Shown: positions 46,208 through 56,329 of the stretch, one piece after another
How positions within the stretch are numbered: position 1 is the first letter of the stretch
How the letters are laid out: every line of letters begins with the position of its first letter
Source of the DNA: an uncultured Bacteroidota bacterium
GTDB lineage: Bacteria > Bacteroidota > Bacteroidia > Flavobacteriales > Flavobacteriaceae
DNA length: 64,000 nucleotides
Assembly: GCA_902557655.1 (NCBI GenBank)
Contig: CACEAZ010000005.1
Coordinates: forward strand, 1-64,000
Direction of reading: 5' to 3'
The notes under the pieces: generated by a model
Database searches by the model: none
Seen by the model: the letters and a program-made list of their open reading frames with translations, nothing else
What the model was told of the DNA's origin: nothing
Position numbers and translations under genes: made by a program

Positions 46208-48062
46208 TAGAGTATTTAATTCCAACTAAAGAATTGAATCCAGGCATTGGTACTAAATTTGTCTCTGTATAATCTTCATCTAAAATATTATTTAATATAA
46301 TTGACAAAGTGAATTTCTCATATATGTAAGAGGTTCTGAAATCTATAACTGTATAACTATCGTCGTTTACCCTTTCAGAATTTTTAAAAGTTAAAGTTGA
46401 AGAAATAAAATCTCTAATTTGAAACATGTATGTGGCTGTTATTTGATTTTTTAATGAATTTAAAGCATACCTTGAGAAAGTAAAATCAGTTTCTAAAAGA
46501 TCATCATTAATATTACTGTATCCAATATTTATACTTTGAGGTCTAAATGCACCTAAATAGAATTTGTAACTCATATTTAATTCAAACCCATTGGTGGTTA
46601 TTTCTCTTATATTGTTTGCTTGCCAAGGCTCAGCTTCATTATTCCTAACATAATCAATTATATCTGACGCATCCCTTTGATATAAAGACATACTAAGATT
46701 GAAATTACTTTTTAAATATTTTAATCCAATTTCTTTGGTAAGTGCCTTTTCAAGTTTTAAGTTTTCATTTCCTAGTGTTGTAGGACTTGAATAAAATAAA
46801 TCTGTATAGGTTGGTATTCTATATGTGTATCCAACATTGCTGTATAGTTTTAGGTTTTTCTTAAATCTATACCCTAAATCCATGCCTGGGTAGAAAAACA
46901 AATTATTGAAAAAATTACTTTGATAATTCAGCCTTGAGGAAACATCTGAAAAATATGTAATAGCAATTCCAGGTGTTAAATCAATTTTTTCATTTTGAAA
47001 TTTAATTTGTTGTTCAATAAACATATTTAACATAGTTCTATTTCTATTACCAAGATTATTACTGGTTAAGGAAACTTTTGATAAATCAATTCCTAACCCT
47101 AAATTACCTATGGAGTTTGAAGTAGAAGCATTGACTTCAATCCCAACTTTATTAGAAATATGCAGGTTTCTATAGACGGAAGGATCTTGTCTTAAATATA
47201 CATACATATCTTGATTTCTTTTCCAATAAAGTTTTGGCTTGATAATTAGATCATCTTTTTTGAAGGCGGTTGTTAGTCCGATTATACTTGCCTGAGTTTC
47301 TTCATATTGGTCGATAGCCTCAGGACTTGCATAGAATCCATTTGCACCAAATTTTCTTTCATTAAATGCTCCGATAGCTGACACCTTTTGATCCTTTATT
47401 TTAAAATTACTTTTAATGAATAATTCATCATTCTTAAAGTCTGTATTATATCTATAGCCCTCAGATTCTTTTCTATTATAATTAAATAATATCTCTGAGT
47501 TTTCAAGTTTTCTTTGAACTGTTAAGCTTCCTCTTTTTTGATCAAAAGAACCACCTGTAAGATCTACACTTAAATTATTTTTAATATTCTTTTTTGTAAT
47601 AATATTTACAGCTCCTGTAAATGCATTTTGTCCATATATTCTTCCTGCCGATCCCTTCGTAATTTCTATTCTTTCTATCACCTCTAACGGCAGTGTCATA
47701 TTCATTGTGTGGTGACCGGTTTGAGGGTCTTCTACTTTTATTCCATCAATTAATAATAATGTCTGGTCAAATGAGCCTCCTCTTATATAAAGATCTGCTT
47801 GCATCCCTTCAACCCCTCTTCTTCTGATGTCTATTCCTGCTATTTGTTGTAATAATTCACTAACATTAGTAGCTGTACTATTATTAATTTCTTCTTTAGA
47901 GATGCTTATAACGCTAATGGAGTTTTGTAAGCTTTCAATTTCAATTCTAGGGCTAGAAAGTATCTCAACTTCGTCTAATTCTATTTCATCTTCGCTTTCT
48001 TGCGCATTTAAGTGTGTTACAAATGTGTTAAAAATAAGAATTGATAAAAGTAATTTTTTCAT
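46200..48062 (-). CDS. TonB-dependent receptor, BtuB-like
   Basis: 620 residues, the size of vitamin B12 receptors. Signal peptide ending THLNAQ, a TonB-box-like IELDEVEILSS, then a plug with SISKEEINNSTATNVSELLQQIAGIDIRRRG (as NVSELLQQIAGIDIRRRG), LYIRGGSFDQTLLLIDGIKVED and GSAGRIYGQNAFTGAVNIITKK, and a barrel ending PGFNSLVGIKYSIN. There is no N-terminal carboxypeptidase-like domain, unlike the other three receptors here. Cobalamin is a plausible ligand, but no riboswitch is visible in the 124-bp upstream gap. Confidence 0.9.
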   Translation of the reverse strand: MKKLLLSILIFNTFVTHLNAQESEDEIELDEVEILSSPRIEIESLQNSISVISISKEEINNSTATNVSELLQQIAGIDIRRRGVEGMQADLYIRGGSFDQTLLLIDGIKVEDPQTGHHTMNMTLPLEVIERIEITKGSAGRIYGQNAFTGAVNIITKKNIKNNLSVDLTGGSFDQKRGSLTVQRKLENSEILFNYNRKESEGYRYNTDFKNDELFIKSNFKIKDQKVSAIGAFNERKFGANGFYASPEAIDQYEETQASIIGLTTAFKKDDLIIKPKLYWKRNQDMYVYLRQDPSVYRNLHISNKVGIEVNASTSNSIGNLGLGIDLSKVSLTSNNLGNRNRTMLNMFIEQQIKFQNEKIDLTPGIAITYFSDVSSRLNYQSNFFNNLFFYPGMDLGYRFKKNLKLYSNVGYTYRIPTYTDLFYSSPTTLGNENLKLEKALTKEIGLKYLKSNFNLSMSLYQRDASDIIDYVRNNEAEPWQANNIREITTNGFELNMSYKFYLGAFRPQSINIGYSNINDDLLETDFTFSRYALNSLKNQITATYMFQIRDFISSTLTFKNSERVNDDSYTVIDFRTSYIYEKFTLSIILNNILDEDYTETNLVPMPGFNSLVGIKYSIN

Positions 48063-48186
48063 TATTTATTTCATATGATTATATTTTTCAAAAGTACTTA
48101 TTTTAGATCGTGTAATCAAACTATTTTTTGTTAAATAAGTTCTTGATTTTTTACAATTTTTAAATTGATAAAAACTTATATTTATA

Positions 48187-49443
48187 ATGATGTTTGCCCT
48201 AATAGATTGTAATAATTTTTATGTCTCCTGTGAGAGAGTTTTTAACCCTAGTTTAAATGGTAGGCCTGTCATTGTTTTGTCAAACAACGATGGTTGTGCT
48301 ATTTCCAGGAGTGATGAGGCTAAGAAATTAGGTATCCCAATGGGTGCGCCTATTTTTAAATATAAATCACTTATAAAAAAACACAACATTGTTGTCCTAT
48401 CTTCTAATTACCCTTTATATGCTGACATGAGTCATCGTGTTATGAATATTATTTCTGACTTTACACCTGATATTGAAATATACAGTATAGATGAAGCTTT
48501 TTTAAAGTTTAGTGGTTTTGATAATATTGATCTTTTCACTCATGCTTCTCTAATGAGGAAAAGGATTTTAAAATGGACGGGTATACCCACATCAGTTGGT
48601 ATAGCCCCAACAAAGTCTCTTGCTAAACTCTCAAATAAGATTGCGCGAAAGTATCCCATTCAAACAAAAGATGTTTACTTACTTGATACTGAATATAAAA
48701 GACTAAAATCCTTGAGGTATTTTAAGTTGAATAATATTTGGGGTATTGGAAAAAGATTAACTCGGCGCCTTGAGCTTGTAGGCTGTAAAAATGCTTTAGA
48801 TTTTGTTAATTTACCAGAAAAATGGGTTAAGTCTAACTTGTCGATTGTTGAACTAAAAATACAACAAGAACTAAAAGGAATTGCTAATCTGAATTTAGAA
48901 TCTTTTGCCTCAAAAAAATCCATAGCAACTACTCGGTCGTTTGACAATCCTGTTTCTGACTTATATAAGTTAAAAGAAAGGGTGTCAACCTTTGCGCTGT
49001 CTTGTGCTGAAAAGCTAAGAAGACAAAACTCGATTTCAAATATTATGATTGTATTTATAAGGAGTAATTTTTTTAGAAAAGATTTAAAACAACACTCCTG
49101 TTCCAGGGTCGTTACACTTCCTTATCCAACGAACTCTTCTTTTGTTTTAAATAACTATGCTTTAAAAGCAATTGAAGAAATGTTTGAGCCCAACATAAGT
49201 TATAAGAAAGCCGGTGTAATTGTAACGAGTCTTTTGCCTAGTGATAATTATCAATTAGGTATTTTTGAAAATGAAGATTATAGGCACAAGCCACTTATGA
49301 AAACAATAGATCGTATAAATTTAATGTATGGTGATAAAATAAAATTAGCGAATCAGGATTTAACAAAAAAATGGAAAATGAAGCAAGAGTTCTTATCTCC
49401 AAGTTATACCACTAAGATTAGCGACATAATTAAGATCAAATGA
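48187..49443 (+). CDS. umuC: Y-family DNA polymerase V catalytic subunit
   Basis: 418 residues. Catalytic Asp7 in FALIDCNNFYVSCERVF, a second acidic pair in YSIDEAFLKF, GIAPTKSLAKLSNKIA and NIWGIGKRL (helix-hairpin-helix). C-terminal little-finger and UmuC-specific tail present. It makes error-prone copies past DNA lesions. Here it precedes umuD and overlaps it by 4 bp, the reverse of the usual umuD-umuC order. No LexA-type palindrome was recognised upstream. Confidence 0.95.
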   Translation: MMFALIDCNNFYVSCERVFNPSLNGRPVIVLSNNDGCAISRSDEAKKLGIPMGAPIFKYKSLIKKHNIVVLSSNYPLYADMSHRVMNIISDFTPDIEIYSIDEAFLKFSGFDNIDLFTHASLMRKRILKWTGIPTSVGIAPTKSLAKLSNKIARKYPIQTKDVYLLDTEYKRLKSLRYFKLNNIWGIGKRLTRRLELVGCKNALDFVNLPEKWVKSNLSIVELKIQQELKGIANLNLESFASKKSIATTRSFDNPVSDLYKLKERVSTFALSCAEKLRRQNSISNIMIVFIRSNFFRKDLKQHSCSRVVTLPYPTNSSFVLNNYALKAIEEMFEPNISYKKAGVIVTSLLPSDNYQLGIFENEDYRHKPLMKTIDRINLMYGDKIKLANQDLTKKWKMKQEFLSPSYTTKISDIIKIK

Positions 49444-49874
49444 AAAAAAATAATGGCTTAAGTTTTTTTATTCCCAAAAAAGAAATGGGTTTAGACGCAA
49501 TTTTGATAAACACAGGAATCTCAGCAGGCTTTCCTTCTCCTGCAGGAGATTACAAACAAGAGAGGATTAGTTTAGATAAAGAATTGATAAAGAATCAGGA
49601 AGCTACTTTTTTTGCTAGAGTTTCTGGTGAATCAATGGTTAATGCTGGTTTAGAGGATGGTGATTTAATCATTATTGACAGAAGTATAGAACCATCGAAT
49701 AATAAGATAGCTGTCTGTTATATCGATGGGGAATTTACAGTAAAAAGGCTAAGAGTTAAAAAGGGCAAAATTTGGTTACAGCCGGAAAATTCAAAATATC
49801 AACCCATAGAAATAAAAGAGGATAACGAGTTAATTATTTGGGGGATAGTAACGAATGTTGTAAAAAAGTTATAG
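49440..49874 (+). CDS. umuD: UmuD-like self-cleaving polymerase V subunit
   Basis: 144 residues. Cleavage site Ala29-Gly30 in ISAGFPSPAGDYKQ, close to the E. coli UmuD site; Ser-Lys dyad at Ser65 (VSGESMVNAG) and Lys102 (GEFTVKRLR). RecA-stimulated self-cleavage should activate the polymerase. No HTH domain, so it is not LexA. Convergent with atpC (6-bp gap). Confidence 0.95.
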   Translation: MKKNNGLSFFIPKKEMGLDAILINTGISAGFPSPAGDYKQERISLDKELIKNQEATFFARVSGESMVNAGLEDGDLIIIDRSIEPSNNKIAVCYIDGEFTVKRLRVKKGKIWLQPENSKYQPIEIKEDNELIIWGIVTNVVKKL

Positions 49875-49880
49875 TCTTAT

Positions 49881-50156
49881 TTATTCAACCAGAGCCGTAA
49901 CTTTGTTGTTTTTCATTTCAACAGTACCAGAATTAATACTATAAAAATAACCCCTTCCTTCTTTTTTAAAAACTTCTTTTTGTGACTTGTCTAAAGAGAT
50001 ATCTCCGTAAACTTTAATAGATCCCTTTTTGAGGTTTGAAACAATCGCTGCGTGATTATTTAGCATTTCAAATTCTCCGTCAACTCCAGGAACAGCAACC
50101 GACGACACCTCACCAGTAAAGACTATTTTTTCAGGAGAAATTATTTCTAAAATCAT
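49881..50156 (-). CDS. atpC: F-type ATP synthase epsilon subunit
   Basis: 91 residues, containing only the N-terminal beta-sandwich domain (ILEIISPEKIVFTGEVSSVAVPGVDGEFEMLNNHAAIVSNL, seen as PGVDGEFEMLNNHAA). The C-terminal two-helix inhibitory domain of longer epsilon subunits is absent, as is common in Bacteroidota. It lies 10 bp after atpD. Confidence 0.95.
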   Translation of the reverse strand: MILEIISPEKIVFTGEVSSVAVPGVDGEFEMLNNHAAIVSNLKKGSIKVYGDISLDKSQKEVFKKEGRGYFYSINSGTVEMKNNKVTALVE

Positions 50157-50166
50157 TGATTCTTTT

Positions 50167-51710
<1,544 letters not shown>

Positions 51711-51712
51711 CG

Positions 51713-51743
51713 CAAATATAGATTTTTTATGAAATATATTCAA
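51713..51743 (-). promoter_or_regulatory. Promoter of atpD-atpC
   Basis: On the minus strand: TTG (51743-51741), a 20-bp spacer and TATATTTG (51720-51713), an exact fit to the Bacteroidota consensus, 44 bp before the ATG. Confidence 0.7.
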
Positions 51744-51780
51744 TAGATTTTTTAACAAATAATCAACTATTATAAACAAA

Positions 51781-51811
51781 AAAAAAGTCTGGAATTAATC
51801 CAGACTTTTTT
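51781..51811 (-). terminator. Rho-independent terminator behind the lipoprotein gene
   Basis: A perfect 13-bp stem, AAAAAAGTCTGGA / TCCAGACTTTTTT, with a 5-base ATTAA loop. T-runs flank it on both strands, so it could work in either direction. On the minus strand it ends the receptor-lipoprotein unit, 26 bp after the stop at 51837, ahead of the atpD promoter. Confidence 0.9.
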
Positions 51812-51836
51812 ATGTTTTAGTTTGTTTTTTTAAGGG

Positions 51837-53294
51837 TTATAAACCATTAGGATAATTCGTTGGATATTGACCAATGTCTAATCCTGCATCAGAAAGATTT
51901 GATCCCCATGTTGCATCAATTGCTTCCATCATTCTTTTAGCAATTAAAGCACTACCTCTAGAAGTTGGAGTATACCCATCTAAACTAAAGAATCCACCAA
52001 ACACTAAATCTCCTGTCATGTTGAAACTATCTTCACTAACTCCTGTTGTAACAACATCATTATAAAGAGCCGCCAAATCAAATAATGCCCATCCACTTGG
52101 AATAGAAGCAGCAATTGCAGCATTTCCTGCAGCTACTTTTGTTTGGACTTCAGTGATTTCATTCGCAGTTAATACCGCCCAGTCTGGTGCTGGTATTGTA
52201 ACACCCCAAATTCCCAATGGATTACTTGGATCTGGAACAGTTCCTAAATTGGGTAACGCAAATAGGTTTATTTTATCATTTGCATTTGCCAGCCTTACAC
52301 TAGGTAAGCCTAAAGCAGATAAATCTGTAAGATCTTCATCTTCGATTAGTATAGGATTATTTCCAACAACAGCATTTAAAGTTCTTAGCGCAACCTCATC
52401 AGCACTAATTAAACCAAATGCCTGAGCAGCTGCTAATCCTCCATTGTAAGGAGCTGCTAAAGCAGCATTAAGTTGAGCTGCAAGCCCATCTGTAAGAGGA
52501 ATTGAATTGTATGGTACAGTATTATATGTTGCTGTGTTTGTAGGATCTGGAAGAGTTGTAATAACTCCATTAGGAACAGCACTACTTAATGTTTGAATTG
52601 TTCCTACCACCCCAGCTAACATGCCTGTTGGACCATTTAATTCAAGAGGTCCAAAAGGTAATCCACTTGCTCCAAATAAACCATAATTTGCAAAATCATT
52701 TCCAGGTACAAGAGTAACAAATGTTGGTTGTTGCATCATTGCATCGCCCACCATAGTTGCACCATTACTTGAAGCAGTTCTTACATACCAAGGGTTAGCT
52801 TGACCAGCCATCAATCCTTCCATACTACCAACACCAGGCGCTACATAAGTTATCGCAGCAGCAAGTGGCATAGCCATGTTAGAGTATGGCCCAGCTTCTA
52901 CACTTGTAGCTTCCGTAGTAATACTACCTGAAACAAGTGCAGGTCCAGCACCATCAAAGTATGCTCTTGGTCCCCAAAATTGTGTACCACCTACATTAAT
53001 TCCACCCACATTATCACTAACATATGGTTGAGTAAACTCTCCTCCACCTGCCATTGACATAACTCCAGCCATGATGTTTGGGTATGAATTCATTTGTGCA
53101 GCAGCAAACAATGAATTGTCTGAAAAACCAGCAGTAATACTTTCACCCATAGCAACATAAGTGCTAAAATCAGCATCACCAGAATCTATATCTAGATAGG
53201 CGTCTGGATAAGTTGCACCAGGGTTTTCTACATCTGTTTCACAAGCCATAAGGCCTAAAAATAAAACAGATAAAAATATATATTTAAATTTCAT
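51837..53294 (-). CDS. SGNH/GDSL-like lipoprotein paired with a TonB receptor
   Basis: 485 residues. Lipoprotein signal MKFKYIFLSVLFLGLMAC with Cys18. Residues 43-56 (FSTYVAMGESITAG) look like the first SGNH/GDSL block, with Ser52 in place of the nucleophile and Glu51 where GDS is usual. Near the C-terminus, FSLDGYTPTSRGSALIAKRM resembles block V, but the expected His of D-x-x-H-P is Thr. The middle is long and low in charged residues. It may bind or process ligands at the outer membrane for the receptor 21 bp upstream on the same strand. Function inferred; the hydrolase activity is doubtful. Confidence 0.75.
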   Translation of the reverse strand: MKFKYIFLSVLFLGLMACETDVENPGATYPDAYLDIDSGDADFSTYVAMGESITAGFSDNSLFAAAQMNSYPNIMAGVMSMAGGGEFTQPYVSDNVGGINVGGTQFWGPRAYFDGAGPALVSGSITTEATSVEAGPYSNMAMPLAAAITYVAPGVGSMEGLMAGQANPWYVRTASSNGATMVGDAMMQQPTFVTLVPGNDFANYGLFGASGLPFGPLELNGPTGMLAGVVGTIQTLSSAVPNGVITTLPDPTNTATYNTVPYNSIPLTDGLAAQLNAALAAPYNGGLAAAQAFGLISADEVALRTLNAVVGNNPILIEDEDLTDLSALGLPSVRLANANDKINLFALPNLGTVPDPSNPLGIWGVTIPAPDWAVLTANEITEVQTKVAAGNAAIAASIPSGWALFDLAALYNDVVTTGVSEDSFNMTGDLVFGGFFSLDGYTPTSRGSALIAKRMMEAIDATWGSNLSDAGLDIGQYPTNYPNGL

Positions 53295-53315
53295 AATTAT
53301 TAATATTTAATATTA

Positions 53316-56108
53316 TTAAAAGTTGTTAGCAGTCCATGAAACATAATACTGAGTTCCGATAAATCCAGAACCGAATGCTGTAAAGTATTCGTTATTTCCA
53401 ATATTAGTTGCTCCAATTTTAACTGTTGACTTCCACTTAGGAAGTGTAAAATTAATTTGTGCATCAACTACGTGAGTTTCAGGAACCATACCATCTCCGA
53501 AAGATGCTTGCCATAAGTACTCACTCCAGTATCTCCAAGCTACGTTAAATCCAACTGTTCTATCACTGATTTTGAAAAGGTTTGTATTTCCAAATTGAGC
53601 TTTAATCTTGTGCTCAGGTGTATTCCAGTTTGTTCTAAAGTCTGGATAAAGTGATTGTTCAAACTCTAGTTTAGATTTTGTATAGTTAGCAGATAGGTCA
53701 AAGTTTCCAAAGATCTTAGTAGCCATTCCTATTGCCATTCCCCAAGAAGAAATTTCTGCAGGAGAATTAGTGTATGAGCTCCAAGTTTCAAAGTCTCCAT
53801 TAGCCATTGCTAATACAGATAATCCACCGTCACCTACTTCTCCATATAGTGGAGAAAGTACTACTTGAGTATTAATGAAATCTTGGAAATCATTTCTGTA
53901 GACTGCAGCATCAATGGTAAAGGTTCTAGATAATTTTCCTCTATAACCAAACTCCATTGATTGCATTTGCTCCGGCTTAACATAGTCAACATCAGCTACG
54001 TTAAGAAGTGCAGGATTACCCGCAGCAGCAAAAGCTTGAACAGAACTAGCCTCATATGCATTATTGTAAGCAGCAGCACCACTAATAGTAACACTTGCTG
54101 GAATTCCTAATGCTTGTCCAGCAGCACTAATATTGTAATCTCTGATATATCTTTCAGGGTTACCTTCAGCAGATCCAACTAATCTAGCTTGACCCGCATC
54201 TAGACCGATAAATAAGTCTTGTGTAGTTGGAGTTCTAAATCCTGTTTGATAAGAAACTCTGAAGTTGTGATTCTTATATTCACCTGCAGTATAACTTAAT
54301 ACACCCCTTGGTGAGAACTGTCCATCAAAGTATTCTGACTTATCAAATCTGATTGCACCTGTAAGAACAAGTCTGTCATCAAACATTTTCTTAACAGCTT
54401 GTGAATAGAATCCCATTTCTTGGTATTCAATTGGTCCGTCAACATCCGTAAAGATTGTTCCACCAGAATTAAGCGAATACATTCTTGCAGATCCACCAAC
54501 TTGAACTTCTGCCCAATCCCACAAGTGTCCAAAGTTATAGTTGTAGTCTAAGTGATAGAATTTAGAATTATCAGTAAATCTAGCACCCGTTGTTAAATCT
54601 GGGTCTTGAATTACTTCGGCTAAATTTGTATTAAATTCTTCAGATCCTGGCAACCATCTTCCAGTGTCTGCAGTTTGTCTTGCCAACGCGTGAGCTTGAT
54701 CAATATTTAGACCAGCTAATTGTCCGTTAACAATACCACCTACATATTCAGCAAACCAGTTAAGATCTGGCTTCCATCTTCTGTTTACATTAATTGCAGC
54801 GAATGTCATATCATAAGAATCTCCCGCATCATCTTCAACAACATATCCTCTTACAAACCAGTTGTCATTAGTAACTTCAAGTTTGTGTTGATTCATTGTA
54901 AAGTTTTTGATAGCGTATCTATTAATACCTTGGTATAAAGTTTTACCAGTACCCCATTTACCAACGTAAGATAATTCAAGATTACTTCCTTCTACAGGTC
55001 TGTAGTATATACCCCAGTCAGCTTTTTTACTTGTAGCCTCTGGCTCTGCCATATCCATTTCATTGTAACCTGTTCTGCTTACAACTTCATTAGGAACTAG
55101 TGCTTCAGCACCAGCAGGTAATAGACCTAATTGAACCATAGTCTGAGCAACACTATAAATACTTGTTGCTACCTCATCACCATAGATGTTAATACCATCG
55201 TGGTTATAATCTCCTGGGAATACAGTTCTATTTAATTTGTCTGCCTCACTATTTGCAATCCAGTCAGTTCCGATTAAATAACCAAAATTAACTTTCATCG
55301 CAAGTTTGTCGCTGAATTTATGTCCCCATCTGATTTGAACATCTTGGAATTGATTATCTCCAGCAGCATCTTGTGAAGTGATCCCTCTTTTGTATTGACC
55401 ACTAACTCCTTGGTGATCAAAAGGATTTTTACTATTCATTAATAGAATTCCGTTAAAGGCATTTGCACCGTAAAGTGCAGAAGAAGTACCAGGTACTAAT
55501 TCTACATTAAGAACATCTGTTTCTACCATACCAAGTAAGTTTCCTAGTGGGAAATTAAGTGCAGGAGCAGAGTTGTCCATACCATCTACTAACTGTACGA
55601 ATCTCGTATTAGCAAATGTTGCAAAACCTCTGGTGTTAATAGATTTAAAAGTAAAACTGTTTACATTTATATCTACACCCTTTAAGTTTTCTAAACCATC
55701 ATAAAAATCTGCAGAAGCAGTTGTTCTGATGTCTTTTGTACCGAATCTTTCAATTGTAACTGGTGATTCAAAAACTCTTTGAGGAGTTCTAGAAGCAGAA
55801 ACAACAACTTCATCTAAAGCTGTATTGTCTTCTAAAACAATATTTACTGTTGATGTGCCTGTTACTTCAACTGTAGCAGCTTTAAATCCAACACTACTTG
55901 CTTCGATACTAAAAGGAGCATCCATATCAACAGTAATTGAATAATTACCGTCAAAATCAGCTGCAACACCATTTGATGTTCCAACAACAATAATTGTTGC
56001 TCCAGATAATGGCTGGTCATTTTTGTCCGTTACACTACCAGAAACCGTAGTTTGAGCATAACTAAAAACACCAACTAACATTATTAAAATCTTAAGAATT
56101 GTTCTCAT
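53316..56108 (-). CDS. TonB-dependent receptor with CarboxypepD_reg-like domain
   Basis: 930 residues. Signal peptide MRTILKILIMLVGVFSYAQ, a carboxypeptidase-regulatory-like domain (20-95, VSGSVTDKNDQPLSGATIIVVGTSNGVAADFDG, seen as GSVTDKNDQPLSGATIIVVG), a plug starting LDEVVVSASRTPQRVFESPV and passing GTSSALYGANAFNGILLMNSKNP, then a large barrel ending GSGFIGTQYYVSWTANNF. With the lipoprotein downstream it forms a receptor-lipoprotein pair analogous to SusC-SusD, although neither protein carries Sus-specific domains. The 221-bp gap upstream (56109-56329) holds no gene and no exact -7 box. By eye, codon use is less AT-rich than in neighbours, which suggests high expression. Confidence 0.93.
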   Translation of the reverse strand: MRTILKILIMLVGVFSYAQTTVSGSVTDKNDQPLSGATIIVVGTSNGVAADFDGNYSITVDMDAPFSIEASSVGFKAATVEVTGTSTVNIVLEDNTALDEVVVSASRTPQRVFESPVTIERFGTKDIRTTASADFYDGLENLKGVDINVNSFTFKSINTRGFATFANTRFVQLVDGMDNSAPALNFPLGNLLGMVETDVLNVELVPGTSSALYGANAFNGILLMNSKNPFDHQGVSGQYKRGITSQDAAGDNQFQDVQIRWGHKFSDKLAMKVNFGYLIGTDWIANSEADKLNRTVFPGDYNHDGINIYGDEVATSIYSVAQTMVQLGLLPAGAEALVPNEVVSRTGYNEMDMAEPEATSKKADWGIYYRPVEGSNLELSYVGKWGTGKTLYQGINRYAIKNFTMNQHKLEVTNDNWFVRGYVVEDDAGDSYDMTFAAINVNRRWKPDLNWFAEYVGGIVNGQLAGLNIDQAHALARQTADTGRWLPGSEEFNTNLAEVIQDPDLTTGARFTDNSKFYHLDYNYNFGHLWDWAEVQVGGSARMYSLNSGGTIFTDVDGPIEYQEMGFYSQAVKKMFDDRLVLTGAIRFDKSEYFDGQFSPRGVLSYTAGEYKNHNFRVSYQTGFRTPTTQDLFIGLDAGQARLVGSAEGNPERYIRDYNISAAGQALGIPASVTISGAAAYNNAYEASSVQAFAAAGNPALLNVADVDYVKPEQMQSMEFGYRGKLSRTFTIDAAVYRNDFQDFINTQVVLSPLYGEVGDGGLSVLAMANGDFETWSSYTNSPAEISSWGMAIGMATKIFGNFDLSANYTKSKLEFEQSLYPDFRTNWNTPEHKIKAQFGNTNLFKISDRTVGFNVAWRYWSEYLWQASFGDGMVPETHVVDAQINFTLPKWKSTVKIGATNIGNNEYFTAFGSGFIGTQYYVSWTANNF

Positions 56109-56329
56109 AATTTGTTTATGTTTAATTTTTATGGGTTAAATATATGTTAATAATCTGTTAACGCCATGAATATTGACAAAAAAATGGGGTAAAAAATAAA
56201 TTTTTATTAAAAATATTCTTAGTATTTTGTTAAATTATCAATTAATTGTGTATTAATTATTAAAAAATGACGCAATAAATCTAATAATTTAACATTTTTA
56301 TTAAATAATGTTTATCTGGGCTAAAATCA

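Noticed and set aside
48063..48186. Cobalamin riboswitch upstream of the BtuB-like receptor
   Set aside because: The 124-bp gap is too short and AT-rich and lacks a recognisable B12-box.
56109..56329. Search for an RNA gene or riboswitch in the widest gap
   Set aside because: Nothing tRNA-like, no strong hairpin with a T-run and no exact -7 box were seen. It is AT-rich leader sequence of the large receptor gene.
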